Part shown: piece by piece, positions 8,918-17,641 of the stretch
Layout of the letters: each line of letters starts with the position of its first letter
Numbering within the stretch: the stretch's first letter is position 1
Source: Liquorilactobacillus mali KCTC 3596 = DSM 20444
Lineage (GTDB): Bacteria > Bacillota > Bacilli > Lactobacillales > Lactobacillaceae
Assembly: GCF_000260415.1 (NCBI RefSeq)
Contig: NZ_BACP01000037.1
Location: 1-64,000 of the forward strand
Direction: 5' to 3'
Length of the DNA stretch: 64,000 nucleotides
Notes under the pieces: generated by a model
Seen by the model: the letters and a program-made list of their open reading frames with translations, nothing else
What the model was told of the DNA's origin: nothing
The model's database searches: none
Translations under genes and position numbers: made by a program

Positions 8918-9835
8918 ATGAGTAGAAAATATGCAATCATCGGTGTAGGACATGTTGGGGCTGCAATAGCATTCTCACTTGTAGTTCAAGGTTTTGCCGA
9001 TGAATTAATTCTGATAGATAAAAATGAAAAAAAGGCAAGAGCGGAGCAGCTTGATCTTCAAGATGCAACAGCTCGGCTAGATAGTAGACCCAAAATAAAA
9101 ATTCAGGATTATGCAGAACTAGCGGATACAGATATTCTTTTTGTTACTGCAGGAAATATTCATGCATTAGATAATGCAAGTGGTAACAGGTGGGCAGAAT
9201 TTGAATATACTCGTGAAATCGTAAAAGATATCGCACCTAAAATTAAAGCAAGTGGTTTTAACGGTGTTTTGATTGATACAATGAACCCTTGTGATGCAAT
9301 TACCCAGTATCTGCAAAAGGAAATCGGATTACCTGGATCACAAGTACTCGGAACAGGAACCTTTCTAGATACTGCTCGTATGCAGCGTGTTGTATCAGAG
9401 AAATTTAATGTTGATCCTAAAAACGTATCTGGCTTTGTATACGGCGAACATGGTGAGTCTCAATTTGTTGCATGGTCAACAGTTAGTGTCAATGGGCTTC
9501 CAATTAAGACTCTTGCTCCAAAAATGAACCTAGATTTAGACGCGCTTGAGGATACCGCACGATCAGGCGGATGGGCTGTCCATTCAGGTAAAGGCTATAC
9601 TAGTTTCGCAATTGCAACGTGTGCAATTAAACTTAGCCGTGCAGTTCTTGATGATGCACAGTTAATGTGCCCTTGTTCATCTTACAATGTCAAATATAAT
9701 TCATACGTAGGCCAGCCAGGAATAATTGGTAAAAATGGGGTCGAGGAACTCATTGATATTCCTCTCCCACCTGAAGAAGAACAAAAGCTAGCAACTTCCG
9801 CAGCTACCATTAAAGAAAAATTTGCTACAATGTGA
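8918..9835 (+). CDS. L-2-hydroxyisocaproate dehydrogenase (lactate/malate dehydrogenase superfamily)
   Basis: The enzyme reduces branched 2-keto acids such as 2-ketoisocaproate to L-2-hydroxy acids with NADH. It has 305 residues. The Rossmann motif GVGHVGAAIAFSL is at the N-terminus, and the substrate-loop Arg is in SGNRWAEF. DTMNPCD supplies the conserved Asn, GTFLDTARMQR the Asp/Arg pair, and GEHGESQFVAWS the catalytic His. The last two motifs are closer to the characterised Weissella confusa L-HicDH than to lactate dehydrogenases. It closes the BCAA operon and is followed by a strong terminator. Together with BCAT it would regenerate NAD+ at the expense of branched-chain amino acids. Confidence 0.85.
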   Translation: MSRKYAIIGVGHVGAAIAFSLVVQGFADELILIDKNEKKARAEQLDLQDATARLDSRPKIKIQDYAELADTDILFVTAGNIHALDNASGNRWAEFEYTREIVKDIAPKIKASGFNGVLIDTMNPCDAITQYLQKEIGLPGSQVLGTGTFLDTARMQRVVSEKFNVDPKNVSGFVYGEHGESQFVAWSTVSVNGLPIKTLAPKMNLDLDALEDTARSGGWAVHSGKGYTSFAIATCAIKLSRAVLDDAQLMCPCSSYNVKYNSYVGQPGIIGKNGVEELIDIPLPPEEEQKLATSAATIKEKFATM

Positions 9836-9873
9836 TTTGTATTTAATTCAGTAATATCGTATCCGAGTTATAC

Positions 9874-9913
9874 AAAAAAGGAGTTTCACAAAACATTTGT
9901 GAAACTCCTTTTT
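9874..9913. terminator. Bidirectional terminator
   Basis: A near-perfect inverted repeat, AAAAGGAGTTTCACAAA and its complement, has a loop of about 5 nt and A/T tracts on both sides. It separates the convergent hydroxyisocaproate dehydrogenase and UspA genes. Confidence 0.85.
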
Positions 9914-10012
9914 GAGTTATATGCAATTTAGTTACTCAAAAAAACATTATCTTTTTTAAAGCTAACTTTCAAAGCTTTTTATCTCTAAACTAAACTATTC
10001 TTGTTTTAAAAA

Positions 10013-10471
10013 TCAATTACGAGCCATGAGCACATCGCAAGATGCATTTCTGATAACATAAGATGCAACTGACCCTATCACCAGCCGCTCAAAGAAATTC
10101 TTCCCCGTTGAGCCAACTAAAATCAAATCATTGCCATACTCAGGCTGGAAATCATGCACAATGACAAGTTTTGGATTTCCAAAACGTAAATGTACATGTA
10201 CATTTTCTTCACTAAGCCCATTTTCTTTAACCAGCTTTTGTTTCAAATTAAACATGTATTCCTCATTAGCTTGTTCAATTCTGTAAATCTCGCTACCGTC
10301 TAGAGCAATTCCAGCTCCGCCATACTCTAGGGAATTTAAATCCAGAACACGCAAAACATCTAACGAAGAACCTTCATTATTCTTTACTGTTTCTATTGCC
10401 TTAGCCAAAGCAATGTCGGAACCCTTAGAACCATCTATTGCTACCAAAACTCGTTTATACTTTTGTACCAT
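10013..10471 (-). CDS. Universal stress protein UspA family
   Basis: The protein has 152 residues from the ATG at 10471, chosen because AGGTGG lies 5 nt upstream; a GTG nine bases earlier has poor spacing. A single Usp domain starts KRVLVAIDGSKGSDIALAKA. Near the C-terminus is the ATP-binding pattern G-2x-G-9x-G-S in GSTGKNFFERLVIGS, so it belongs to the ATP-binding subgroup. Such proteins are cytoplasmic dimers induced under stress or stationary phase. It is monocistronic. Confidence 0.9.
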   Translation of the reverse strand: MVQKYKRVLVAIDGSKGSDIALAKAIETVKNNEGSSLDVLRVLDLNSLEYGGAGIALDGSEIYRIEQANEEYMFNLKQKLVKENGLSEENVHVHLRFGNPKLVIVHDFQPEYGNDLILVGSTGKNFFERLVIGSVASYVIRNASCDVLMARN

Positions 10472-10573
10472 TTCAGCCACCTGCCTTTGGTAAAAATACT
10501 TCTACCATTATGATAGCCCTTGGATTTATAAACTTCAAGTAATCACACAGAAGTTGTGATTAAATTAACACCT

Positions 10574-11518
10574 TTATATTTTATCTAATCCTGTGCAAGA
10601 AATAATGAAAATTATAATGGTGATTAAAATTAAGATTTTCCTCGTAAATGCGAGTTTCAATTCAGTTCCAGTTGGTTTATTGTTTCTGTACCAGTTGCGT
10701 ATCTTTCTTCTGAAAAACCATAAAATTGTAATTCCAATAACTCCGCCTATCCAAACCAAAACATTACTGATAATATCAGCTTGCTTGTTGCTGAAGTTCT
10801 GTAGAATATAACTAAACATGTCTCCCAACACAAGATTATTAAAAATATGCAGCAATATTGACCATTTGATACCATACGTTAATGCTACATATCCTAAAAT
10901 CAATCCTACGACAAATGCAAATGGAGTTTGAATAAAGTTACTATGGTACAGTCCAAACATGTAAGCAGAAAGTATAATAGCAAAACCTTGCCCATATTTT
11001 TCCAAACTACGTAATAAAAATCCTCTAAAAACAATCTCCTCAGTAACAGGACCAAAAATTCCAGCATATAGCAGCATAGAAATTGTTTGACTGGTGTCTG
11101 TAGCTTCTTTTAATTGTTCTGTTGAGCTGTAGCCTATCAGGTTAACAACGTGTTCAAACAGAGAACTATAGACACCTAAAACAATTTGGCTTGTCATTAT
11201 TATTGTAACCAACGAAAAAAAGACACCTGCCGTCAGTTTTCTTTTGCTTGAAGCAAAAGTTTGTTTCCTCATTTTAGGAGTCATGTTTACAAAAATCACA
11301 AAAAGGCCTGCTCCGACTGCAATCAAGTATGGAAGTCCACTATTATTGAAAAAATTATTTACAGCGGCTTCACTTTCTTTTTTTGTAAAGAGGATCGCAA
11401 ACGATGAAATAAGTGCTGAAAGTTGAAAAACTATGAAATAGATAGAAGTTATCGCAATAGAGCGGCTTACATCTTTTTTTAATACCTTATCTGTGATGTC
11501 ATTCTTTTTATATTTCAA
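10574..11518 (-). CDS. CPBP family intramembrane metalloprotease
   Basis: The protein has about 314 residues and seven to eight hydrophobic segments. The CPBP/Abi signature EEIVFRGFLLRSLEKYG is at about residues 155-170, carrying the catalytic Glu-Glu and Arg. It is followed by FGLYHSNFIQTPFAF, with the metal-binding His, and ILLHIFNNLVLGDMF, with a second His and Asn. Members cleave prenylated or other membrane substrates; in lactobacilli some give bacteriocin self-immunity. No bacteriocin gene is near. The TTG at 11518 has AAGGTG 6 nt upstream; a GTG at 11527 is the alternative start. Confidence 0.85.
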   Translation of the reverse strand: MKYKKNDITDKVLKKDVSRSIAITSIYFIVFQLSALISSFAILFTKKESEAAVNNFFNNSGLPYLIAVGAGLFVIFVNMTPKMRKQTFASSKRKLTAGVFFSLVTIIMTSQIVLGVYSSLFEHVVNLIGYSSTEQLKEATDTSQTISMLLYAGIFGPVTEEIVFRGFLLRSLEKYGQGFAIILSAYMFGLYHSNFIQTPFAFVVGLILGYVALTYGIKWSILLHIFNNLVLGDMFSYILQNFSNKQADIISNVLVWIGGVIGITILWFFRRKIRNWYRNNKPTGTELKLAFTRKILILITIIIFIISCTGLDKI

Positions 11519-11675
11519 GTTTTTCACCTTGCCATTCTTATAGTTTTGGATTTTTGCGCAAATTAAAAGATTGTATCTGCATTATCGGCCATCATAATCT
11601 ATTTTCGTTATTGTCTAACATACTGAATATTGAAAAAGCTGTGTCTCAGAAATAAGTTCTATTTATGCATTATTT

Positions 11676-12413
11676 TTAAAGAAGCTGTTTCTGATGCATT
11701 TCTTTAAAACTATTTAACTGCGCGTCCGTAAGTTTGCCCAACTTATATAGTTTGTTTTCAATTAATTCTAACATCGTAATCCTATCGTTAATATTGTCGA
11801 CAAAATCAAATTGGTCCCCATCTATTACTAGTAATGGTGAAACAGAGTATGACTCAATCCATTCATCATAATACTTTAAAAGTCGTTTGTAATAATCAAC
11901 TAAAGAAGGATCATTTTCTACTAATTCATAATCACGGCCTCTTTTATTAATTCTTTTTATCATTGTTTCATATGAAACATGGATCGTGATCATCAAATCT
12001 GGTGATTTCTTTTTAGCAGCAAAAGGTAGCTCTTCCATCATATTAGCCAGTAGGCTCTGATATATTTGATATTCCACTTCTGTTGCATTACCCATCTCTG
12101 TATTCATCTTCATAAATAACTCATCTTCATAGATTGAGCGGTCTAAAATATTATTATCATCTTTCATAGCTTCCTTAATCATTTTAAATCTTTTATTAAG
12201 AAAATATGTCTGCAAGAGATACGCATAAGGGTTAGTTGCTTCTTTGTCCCCTTCTGCCCTTTTTTGAGCTGCAATTTCATTTCCCTTGTAGAATAATGGC
12301 AAGACGGGATTGTCCTCAACTGGCTCAAAAAAGGCTTTCGTTCCGAGCTCATTTGCCAATATTTCAGTCATACTTGACTTACCCGATCCAATAATACCTG
12401 ATAATGTAATCAA
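11676..12413 (-). CDS. Deoxynucleoside kinase (dAK/dGK/dCK type)
   Basis: The enzyme phosphorylates deoxyadenosine, deoxyguanosine or deoxycytidine in the salvage pathway. It has 245 residues with a TTG start and an AAAGGG site upstream. The P-loop GIIGSGKSS is at residues 6-14, and the substrate-site motif DRSIYEDELFMKM contains the DRS triad. The lid-region arginines are in KRINKRGRDYELVE, followed by YYKRLLKYYDEW. Lactobacilli often carry a tandem pair of such kinases; only one is present here. A parS-like palindrome lies inside the gene. Confidence 0.88.
   Translation of the reverse strand: MITLSGIIGSGKSSMTEILANELGTKAFFEPVEDNPVLPLFYKGNEIAAQKRAEGDKEATNPYAYLLQTYFLNKRFKMIKEAMKDDNNILDRSIYEDELFMKMNTEMGNATEVEYQIYQSLLANMMEELPFAAKKKSPDLMITIHVSYETMIKRINKRGRDYELVENDPSLVDYYKRLLKYYDEWIESYSVSPLLVIDGDQFDFVDNINDRITMLELIENKLYKLGKLTDAQLNSFKEMHQKQLL
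11964..11979. promoter_or_regulatory. parS-like palindrome inside the deoxynucleoside kinase gene
   Basis: TGTTTCATATGAAACA is a perfect 16-bp palindrome differing from the ParB consensus TGTTTCACGTGAAACA only at the two central C/G positions. As it is coding sequence, chance is possible. Similar sites at 43742 and 59812 raise its likelihood. Confidence 0.4.
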
Positions 12414-12559
12414 AATGATTTATACACCCTTTCTTTGTTAACTTCATTCTATTTCCAAAAAACGACCAATTAATATCATACTAGTCTTTCAAGAAAAAAT
12501 AAAGAAATGCTTTTAAGCTGCTATCCACAGAGAGTCAGACACTATCAGCACAAAATATT

Positions 12560-13696
12560 TTAAAAAAATTTCTCTTCTTTCTTTAGAAAGTAGTAAAATC
12601 CGGGATTCTTTTTAGGATAGATACTACGGCAATACACAACAAACCTCTGATAAACTTTGTCTTTTTCTCTTACTGAATTCCAAGCATAATAATCCCTGTA
12701 ACCTTTTTTTACAATATCTGCATACTGGCCTGTATATTGACCACTGCCATCTTTTTTATAATAAGATTTTTCAAATTTCCAATAATAGGAAGTACTTTGC
12801 TTTTGGGTCAATCTTCTGCGGACCAACGGATCATGTGGGTGGCTGATATCTAAGTTATTGTGGCTGTCCCTATCAACAAAAAAAGCAAACTTTCTACCGC
12901 CCAGTGGTATTCCATAATTAAAGGACTCTGTATTGACGATATTGAATTCTTTAAACGGAGTTTTATTTTGCTCGGTTCCATTGGGCAAAGAGCCATAACC
13001 TATCCACTCGCTAACAAAGTTACCTGATTCTAGGTTAATTATAAATTCAGACATTCTTGTTCTACTAGTAACTTGCACCTTCATGTTTTGTGGATACTTG
13101 AAATGATCATCACTGCGAAATCTATTGTGGAAATTAGCTGCTGATTTATAATCTAATTTGACAAAACAAAATTTTTTCTCATATTTAAGTAATCTTTCAT
13201 AATCTGTCTTTCCCTTAAAAAAAGAACGAATGTACTGAATATTGTTGAAATCCAAATAGCTTCGAAAAAGATGAATTTTATTTGCAAGTTCACCCAAATC
13301 ATCAGTCCTACTATATTTCTTCAAGGCTTTCCCGGGAAATACTTTTTGAACAAGGTTGCGGAAATAACGTAAAAAGCCGCTATGCGGGGGCATGAGTGGA
13401 TCTAAATGAAAATTATCTCCCAGTTGCAAAAAGCCTGTGTGATCAATACTTGCGCCTAATTGCCACAAGATCAATTCAAGCTTTTGCTGTGCTGTTAACT
13501 TTGATTTTCTGAGCATTTTAGTATATAAATTTGAGCCAACAGCATGCAAATTACGGTATATTGTTCCAAAATCATTGCTGGAACTATTCAGCATTACTTG
13601 CCACTGCAGTTTCTTATTTATATATTTAATTGCCGACTTATCCCACCTGGCGTGTATCAAATCACTTGAAAGTCTATTGATGTCCACATGATTCAC
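12560..13696 (-). CDS. Uncharacterised soluble protein, 378 aa (possibly DUF3114-like)
   Basis: It starts at GTG with a G-rich site (GGGGG) upstream and has no signal peptide or membrane segment. The sequence is rich in Lys, Tyr and Phe and contains HARWDKSAIKYINKK near the start, a central GFLRYFRNLVQKVFPGKALKKYSR, and a C-terminal half dense in aromatic and basic residues (YYWKFEKSYYKKDGSGQYTGQYAD). I do not recognise catalytic motifs. The overall look resembles streptococcal and lactobacillal proteins of the DUF3114 family, but I cannot confirm that. It lies 31 nt downstream of an acetyltransferase gene on the same strand, so the two may be co-transcribed. Confidence 0.6.
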   Translation of the reverse strand: MNHVDINRLSSDLIHARWDKSAIKYINKKLQWQVMLNSSSNDFGTIYRNLHAVGSNLYTKMLRKSKLTAQQKLELILWQLGASIDHTGFLQLGDNFHLDPLMPPHSGFLRYFRNLVQKVFPGKALKKYSRTDDLGELANKIHLFRSYLDFNNIQYIRSFFKGKTDYERLLKYEKKFCFVKLDYKSAANFHNRFRSDDHFKYPQNMKVQVTSRTRMSEFIINLESGNFVSEWIGYGSLPNGTEQNKTPFKEFNIVNTESFNYGIPLGGRKFAFFVDRDSHNNLDISHPHDPLVRRRLTQKQSTSYYWKFEKSYYKKDGSGQYTGQYADIVKKGYRDYYAWNSVREKDKVYQRFVVYCRSIYPKKNPGFYYFLKKEEKFF

Positions 13697-13727
13697 TATC
13701 TTTTGCCCCCATTCACATTACCTGAAA

Positions 13728-14315
13728 TTACAACACAAAAGATTTACACGGATTACCACTTGCAATCGTATTGGCAGATATATTATGAGTCACTACACTT
13801 CCTGCTTTGATAATCGCTCCTTCGCCAATCTCAACGCCCGGTGTTACAACCACATTGTCCTCAATAATAACATCATCTGCAATTACTATTGGTTGTTCAC
13901 TGCACCAATGTGCTGCGCGTAATTCAGGATTTTCAGCATGATTAGATGTATATATTCCTACTTGGGCACCAAGTGAAACATTATTGCCTATTTCTACTCT
14001 GTTACAATCAATAACTTTTAAATCTCTCCCTGCACTGAAGTAACTTCCTACAGTTAGATTGAATCCAAACTCACACGTAAATCCTAAGTTAAACTCTGCA
14101 TGGCATCCCAAATGAGCTAGAAGATTCTTCATTATTTCTATCTTTCTCCGTCCATTCCTAAGTTCATTATCATATTTCCTACATTCAAAATATGCATGAT
14201 TCCTTGCTTTCGAAATTAAAGGATCATAGTCGTAATAGAGTTTCCCAGAATTTGTAATTTGTTTGACGTACTCTATTTCAAAATTGGTTAATGCACTATG
14301 TTCACTTAGATCCAT
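13728..14315 (-). CDS. Sugar O-acetyltransferase (LacA/maltose acetyltransferase family)
   Basis: The protein has 195 residues and starts after AAGGAGG. An N-terminal maltose-acetyltransferase helical domain is followed by a left-handed beta-helix of hexapeptide repeats (IEIGNNVSLGAQVGIYT, VIADDVIIEDNVVVTPGVEIGEGAIIKAGSVVTH). The catalytic histidine is present in YTSNHAENPELRA. It uses acetyl-CoA to acetylate a sugar hydroxyl, and the substrate is unknown. A second member of the same family (14378) is transcribed divergently only 62 bp away. Confidence 0.85.
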   Translation of the reverse strand: MDLSEHSALTNFEIEYVKQITNSGKLYYDYDPLISKARNHAYFECRKYDNELRNGRRKIEIMKNLLAHLGCHAEFNLGFTCEFGFNLTVGSYFSAGRDLKVIDCNRVEIGNNVSLGAQVGIYTSNHAENPELRAAHWCSEQPIVIADDVIIEDNVVVTPGVEIGEGAIIKAGSVVTHNISANTIASGNPCKSFVL

Positions 14316-14377
14316 CTGGTTATCCTCCTTATTTAGGATATAATTGCATTATATAATAATATACTTGAGGTGAGAAA

Positions 14378-14950
14378 ATGGACGTTGGAAAGATTAAAAG
14401 ACTAACAACCAATGAAAAAATATTTACTGCATCTAATCCAAAGATTGTTGTGGCTTCCAGATATGCCTTTGAACAATGTTGTTTCTTCAATCAACTAGTT
14501 CTTACCAAAAATAGCTATGACTTTTCAATACTAAGACAACTATTCAATGATGTTGGTGTTGATACCTACATTGAACCTAACTTTATGTGTACGTTTGGTT
14601 TCAATATCTCTGTAGGTAACAATTTTTTTGCAAACCATGATGTAACAATGTTTGATTTTGCACCGATTACAATTGGTTCTAATGTTAATGTTGCTCCAAA
14701 AGTTGGCTTTTATACTGCTAACTATCTTGAAGAACCTTTAGCAAGGAAAGCTAAGAAAATGGTCGCAAAACCAATTACACTTGAAGATGGTGTTTGGGTT
14801 GGAGGCTCTGCAATTATTCTTGGTGGAGTGACAGTCGGGGCAAATTCAATTATTGGTGCCGGAAGTGTTGTAACTCATGACATTCCTGCAAATGTTGTCG
14901 CAGTAGGGAATCCTGCCAAAATTCTGCGCCCAATCAAACTGGACGACTAG
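14378..14950 (+). CDS. Sugar O-acetyltransferase paralogue with replaced catalytic His
   Basis: The protein has 190 residues with GAGGTGA before the ATG. Hexapeptide repeats end in VWVGGSAIILGGVTVGANSI and SVVTHDIPANVVAVGNPAKI, typical of LacA/NodL enzymes. At the position of the catalytic histidine (usually YTATHPLDPEER) this protein reads YTANYLEEPLARK, so the histidine appears to be tyrosine. It may be inactive, act by another mechanism, or work with the divergent paralogue, which keeps its His. Its stop overlaps the convergent peptidase gene by 4 nt. Confidence 0.82.
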   Translation: MDVGKIKRLTTNEKIFTASNPKIVVASRYAFEQCCFFNQLVLTKNSYDFSILRQLFNDVGVDTYIEPNFMCTFGFNISVGNNFFANHDVTMFDFAPITIGSNVNVAPKVGFYTANYLEEPLARKAKKMVAKPITLEDGVWVGGSAIILGGVTVGANSIIGAGSVVTHDIPANVVAVGNPAKILRPIKLDD

Positions 14951-15837
14951 TCATTGTTCTTAAGCCACTCTGTAAGAATCTTCATATACTTTTTATTTTC
15001 TTCTACAAACGGCATATGACGAGAATTTGCAAAAAGATGCCATTCCGAATTCGGCAAAGCATCTGCCATTGTTTTTGCGACTAATGGGGTGCTCAAATCA
15101 TTTATACCACTCACTACTAACGCAGGTATTTTTATCTTTGATAATTTCGCGGTATATTCATAATCACTCAAATTACCCTGTGGTGTATACTCGTTTGGTC
15201 CCCATGCGGTTATGTAGGATTCAGTACCGCTTTTTTTAGGGCGCTTCAGTACTTCTTCATGACTTTCTTTTGGATCATCGCTAGCGTATAACTTCATAAA
15301 ATGTGTATTTGCTTTAAGATATGCAGGATTCTTAAAATCTTGAGTCTCTTCCGCTTTCTTGATAGCTTCTTGTTCATCAGTTGGCAAATACTTTATAAGC
15401 CGATGAAGTTCCTTGGCCCATAACTTGGCTGAAGAAAGTGTACTAGAAAGTACGACACTTTTAGCTGCGCTTGCATCCCTGTCACAAAGATACATTACTG
15501 CTAACATTCCACCCCACGATTGACCCAAAAGATGGAATTCCTTCAATCCTAAAAAGGTAATTAGATTCTCTAATTCATCCAACCACGTGCCAGCTTTATA
15601 ACAGTTTCGCTCATCATCTGGAATCGAAGAATATCCACAGCCTAACTGATCATACATTATTAATTGTCTTTGACTCATCTCTGCAATATCATCAAGCATT
15701 TCAAAATAATTATGTGTTGAACCTGGTCCACCATGCAGCAAAATTAATGGTGGATTTTTTGTTTTCTTTCCTACTACCCTGTAATAGGTTTGATAATGGC
15801 CAAAAGGAACGAATCCTTCACATATATATTTATTCAC
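14947..15837 (-). CDS. pepI: Proline iminopeptidase (alpha/beta hydrolase, S33 family)
   Basis: It releases N-terminal proline from peptides, as in lactobacillal PepI. The protein has about 296 residues from GTG 15837; GTG 15849 is an alternative start. Motifs are the oxyanion-hole HGGPGSTHNYF, the YDQLGCGYS segment and the nucleophile elbow GQSWGG. The Asp is in SGINDLSTP and the His in NSRHMPF, so the triad is complete. It has no signal peptide and is cytoplasmic. It is a single gene and its 3' end overlaps the acetyltransferase. Confidence 0.87.
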   Translation of the reverse strand: MNKYICEGFVPFGHYQTYYRVVGKKTKNPPLILLHGGPGSTHNYFEMLDDIAEMSQRQLIMYDQLGCGYSSIPDDERNCYKAGTWLDELENLITFLGLKEFHLLGQSWGGMLAVMYLCDRDASAAKSVVLSSTLSSAKLWAKELHRLIKYLPTDEQEAIKKAEETQDFKNPAYLKANTHFMKLYASDDPKESHEEVLKRPKKSGTESYITAWGPNEYTPQGNLSDYEYTAKLSKIKIPALVVSGINDLSTPLVAKTMADALPNSEWHLFANSRHMPFVEENKKYMKILTEWLKNND

Positions 15838-16082
15838 TATTCTAATCACTTCCTGATTTATTATTTTTTCTTACACATATTACACTTTTTTCGATTCTTT
15901 TACACAAAAAATAATTCATCAAAACAAATGAAATGTTTCTAAAATATTAATTCTGACCCGCAACTTTCAATTAACATTTCACAAACAAGTTATACATATT
16001 TATTTAACATCCTCCTTTTATAGTTATCAGCAACAACAGCTTTTAAATTCAAACTATAACTATACTAAAAGGAGTCTTAACT

Positions 16083-17417
16083 ATGACAACATCAATCAAA
16101 CGAAATGCTTATCAGGAATTATTCAATACCCCAAATGGCAAAACCTATCTCGCAGAACTTCCAAAGGTTTCTAAAATCTTCTCTGGCCAATCATTTCTCT
16201 ATCGTCAGCATGGTACACGTAGTATGGTTATCGATATCCGATTAACCGACGTAATTGACCAGGAGCTCCTTCAGATTGCCGTCAACCGTTCCTTACAACG
16301 TTATCCTTATCTAAGCAGTATGTTAGTAAGGGAAGATGCTCATTACAACTTAACACACGATCCATTGCCTCTCATCGTAGCACAACAACATAGCCTACGT
16401 GTCCTGGGAAGCAAAGATGTTAATTATCATTTAATCGATATTACTTTTGAACAAAAGCGTCTGTTCGTTTCTTACCATCATGCCCTAGTTGATGGAAGAG
16501 GCATAATGCCATTTGTAAGAACTCTACTCTATTACTATATTTCATCTAAAGTTGGCCTCTTATACGGAGTCCCAAAGGTTAACCTAGCCAATGACCCGCT
16601 GTCACTTGATGAGATGCAGGAACCCTTCTCTAATCTACCTGAGTTGAAGATCCCCCAAAATTCAATACAGGATCATGGGGAAAATTCCTATAGTTTGCCA
16701 GAAAGTCGCGCATTTGATCCTCAAGCAGATAGTTATCGCTTTGAGACAGTGATTGATCAAACTAGTTTCATGACTTTTGCTAAAGCACACAATGCTACCC
16801 CTGCAATTGCAATTGGCATCATGCTTGAACAGGCTATACACCGTGCGCATCCCAAAACAACGGATCCTGTAATGGTCAACTTGGCCAGTGATCTACGTTC
16901 GGGGATCACCTATCAAAAAACTGCCAGAAACTGCGTTAATAGCATTTCCTTACCCATTAACACGCCGATAACAACCGATTCAGATTTTACCGAAACAGCA
17001 ACCGCATTTAGAAAACAGATTCAACTGCAAAAAAAGCCCGAATATATTCTTCAGACTATTAACAAAATGCAACAACTTTTTGACACCTTAGACGCACTTG
17101 ATAGTTTTCAAGAGAAACAAAAGATGATGAGTGCCTTTGATACCAATTTGATTAACACTTTTGTACTCAGTTATAGTGGCCAACTAAGACTGGGTTCATT
17201 AGAAAAATACATTGATGAAGTTCACACTTACATGAGCGGAACCAATGGTTTGTCAGTTCAAATGCTTGCTGCTAATCAAAAACTTTTCATTGATATACTT
17301 CAGAGTTTCTCTAGCGATATTTACGTGAAAGAGTTCAGAAATATCTTGCAAGAGAATCATATTAAATACAACAGTCTAAATAAAAAGACATTCCAAACTC
17401 CGTATTCCTTATTCTGA
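16083..17417 (+). CDS. Condensation-domain-like acyltransferase (HHxxxDG superfamily)
   Basis: The protein has 444 residues with AAAGGAG before the ATG. The active-site motif HHALVDG sits at about residue 140 in LFVSYHHALVDGRGIMPF. It belongs to the chloramphenicol-acetyltransferase-like fold that includes NRPS condensation domains, alcohol acetyltransferases and wax-ester/papA-type acyltransferases. The second half (VMVNLASDLRSG, YSGQLRLG) matches the floor-loop and latch regions of that fold. No NRPS or lipid genes are adjacent, so the acyl donor and acceptor are unknown. It has no membrane segment. A degraded copy of the dispersed repeat follows and offers a terminator hairpin. Confidence 0.72.
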   Translation: MTTSIKRNAYQELFNTPNGKTYLAELPKVSKIFSGQSFLYRQHGTRSMVIDIRLTDVIDQELLQIAVNRSLQRYPYLSSMLVREDAHYNLTHDPLPLIVAQQHSLRVLGSKDVNYHLIDITFEQKRLFVSYHHALVDGRGIMPFVRTLLYYYISSKVGLLYGVPKVNLANDPLSLDEMQEPFSNLPELKIPQNSIQDHGENSYSLPESRAFDPQADSYRFETVIDQTSFMTFAKAHNATPAIAIGIMLEQAIHRAHPKTTDPVMVNLASDLRSGITYQKTARNCVNSISLPINTPITTDSDFTETATAFRKQIQLQKKPEYILQTINKMQQLFDTLDALDSFQEKQKMMSAFDTNLINTFVLSYSGQLRLGSLEKYIDEVHTYMSGTNGLSVQMLAANQKLFIDILQSFSSDIYVKEFRNILQENHIKYNSLNKKTFQTPYSLF

Positions 17418-17452
17418 TAAAAAAGAGTTAGAAAATGTGCTCTCCTAATTTG

Positions 17453-17531
17453 TGGGACTGGATCAAAGAGTCAATTTTTGATCTGGTCCTCTATTGATTT
17501 CGGATGAAAGTGTTCCACGAGTCAAAACTCT
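17453..17531 (-). repeat. Degraded copy of the dispersed palindromic repeat
   Basis: It retains the terminator-like end (GGACTGGATCAAA pairing with TTTGATCTGGTCC) and the following CGGATGAAAGTGTTCCACGAGTC segment seen in the intact copies at 28059, 31036 and 41631. The remaining palindrome is lost. It could still terminate the upstream acyltransferase transcript. Confidence 0.5.
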
Positions 17532-17641
17532 ATTGTGTCGTATTTACTTTGCCCTCACTAGTGATGATCATTTTCTTTGACTCACTTAGACCTATAGTTT
17601 CCAGAACTTAATGCATTTCCTCCAATTTTAAAGTACATTTA

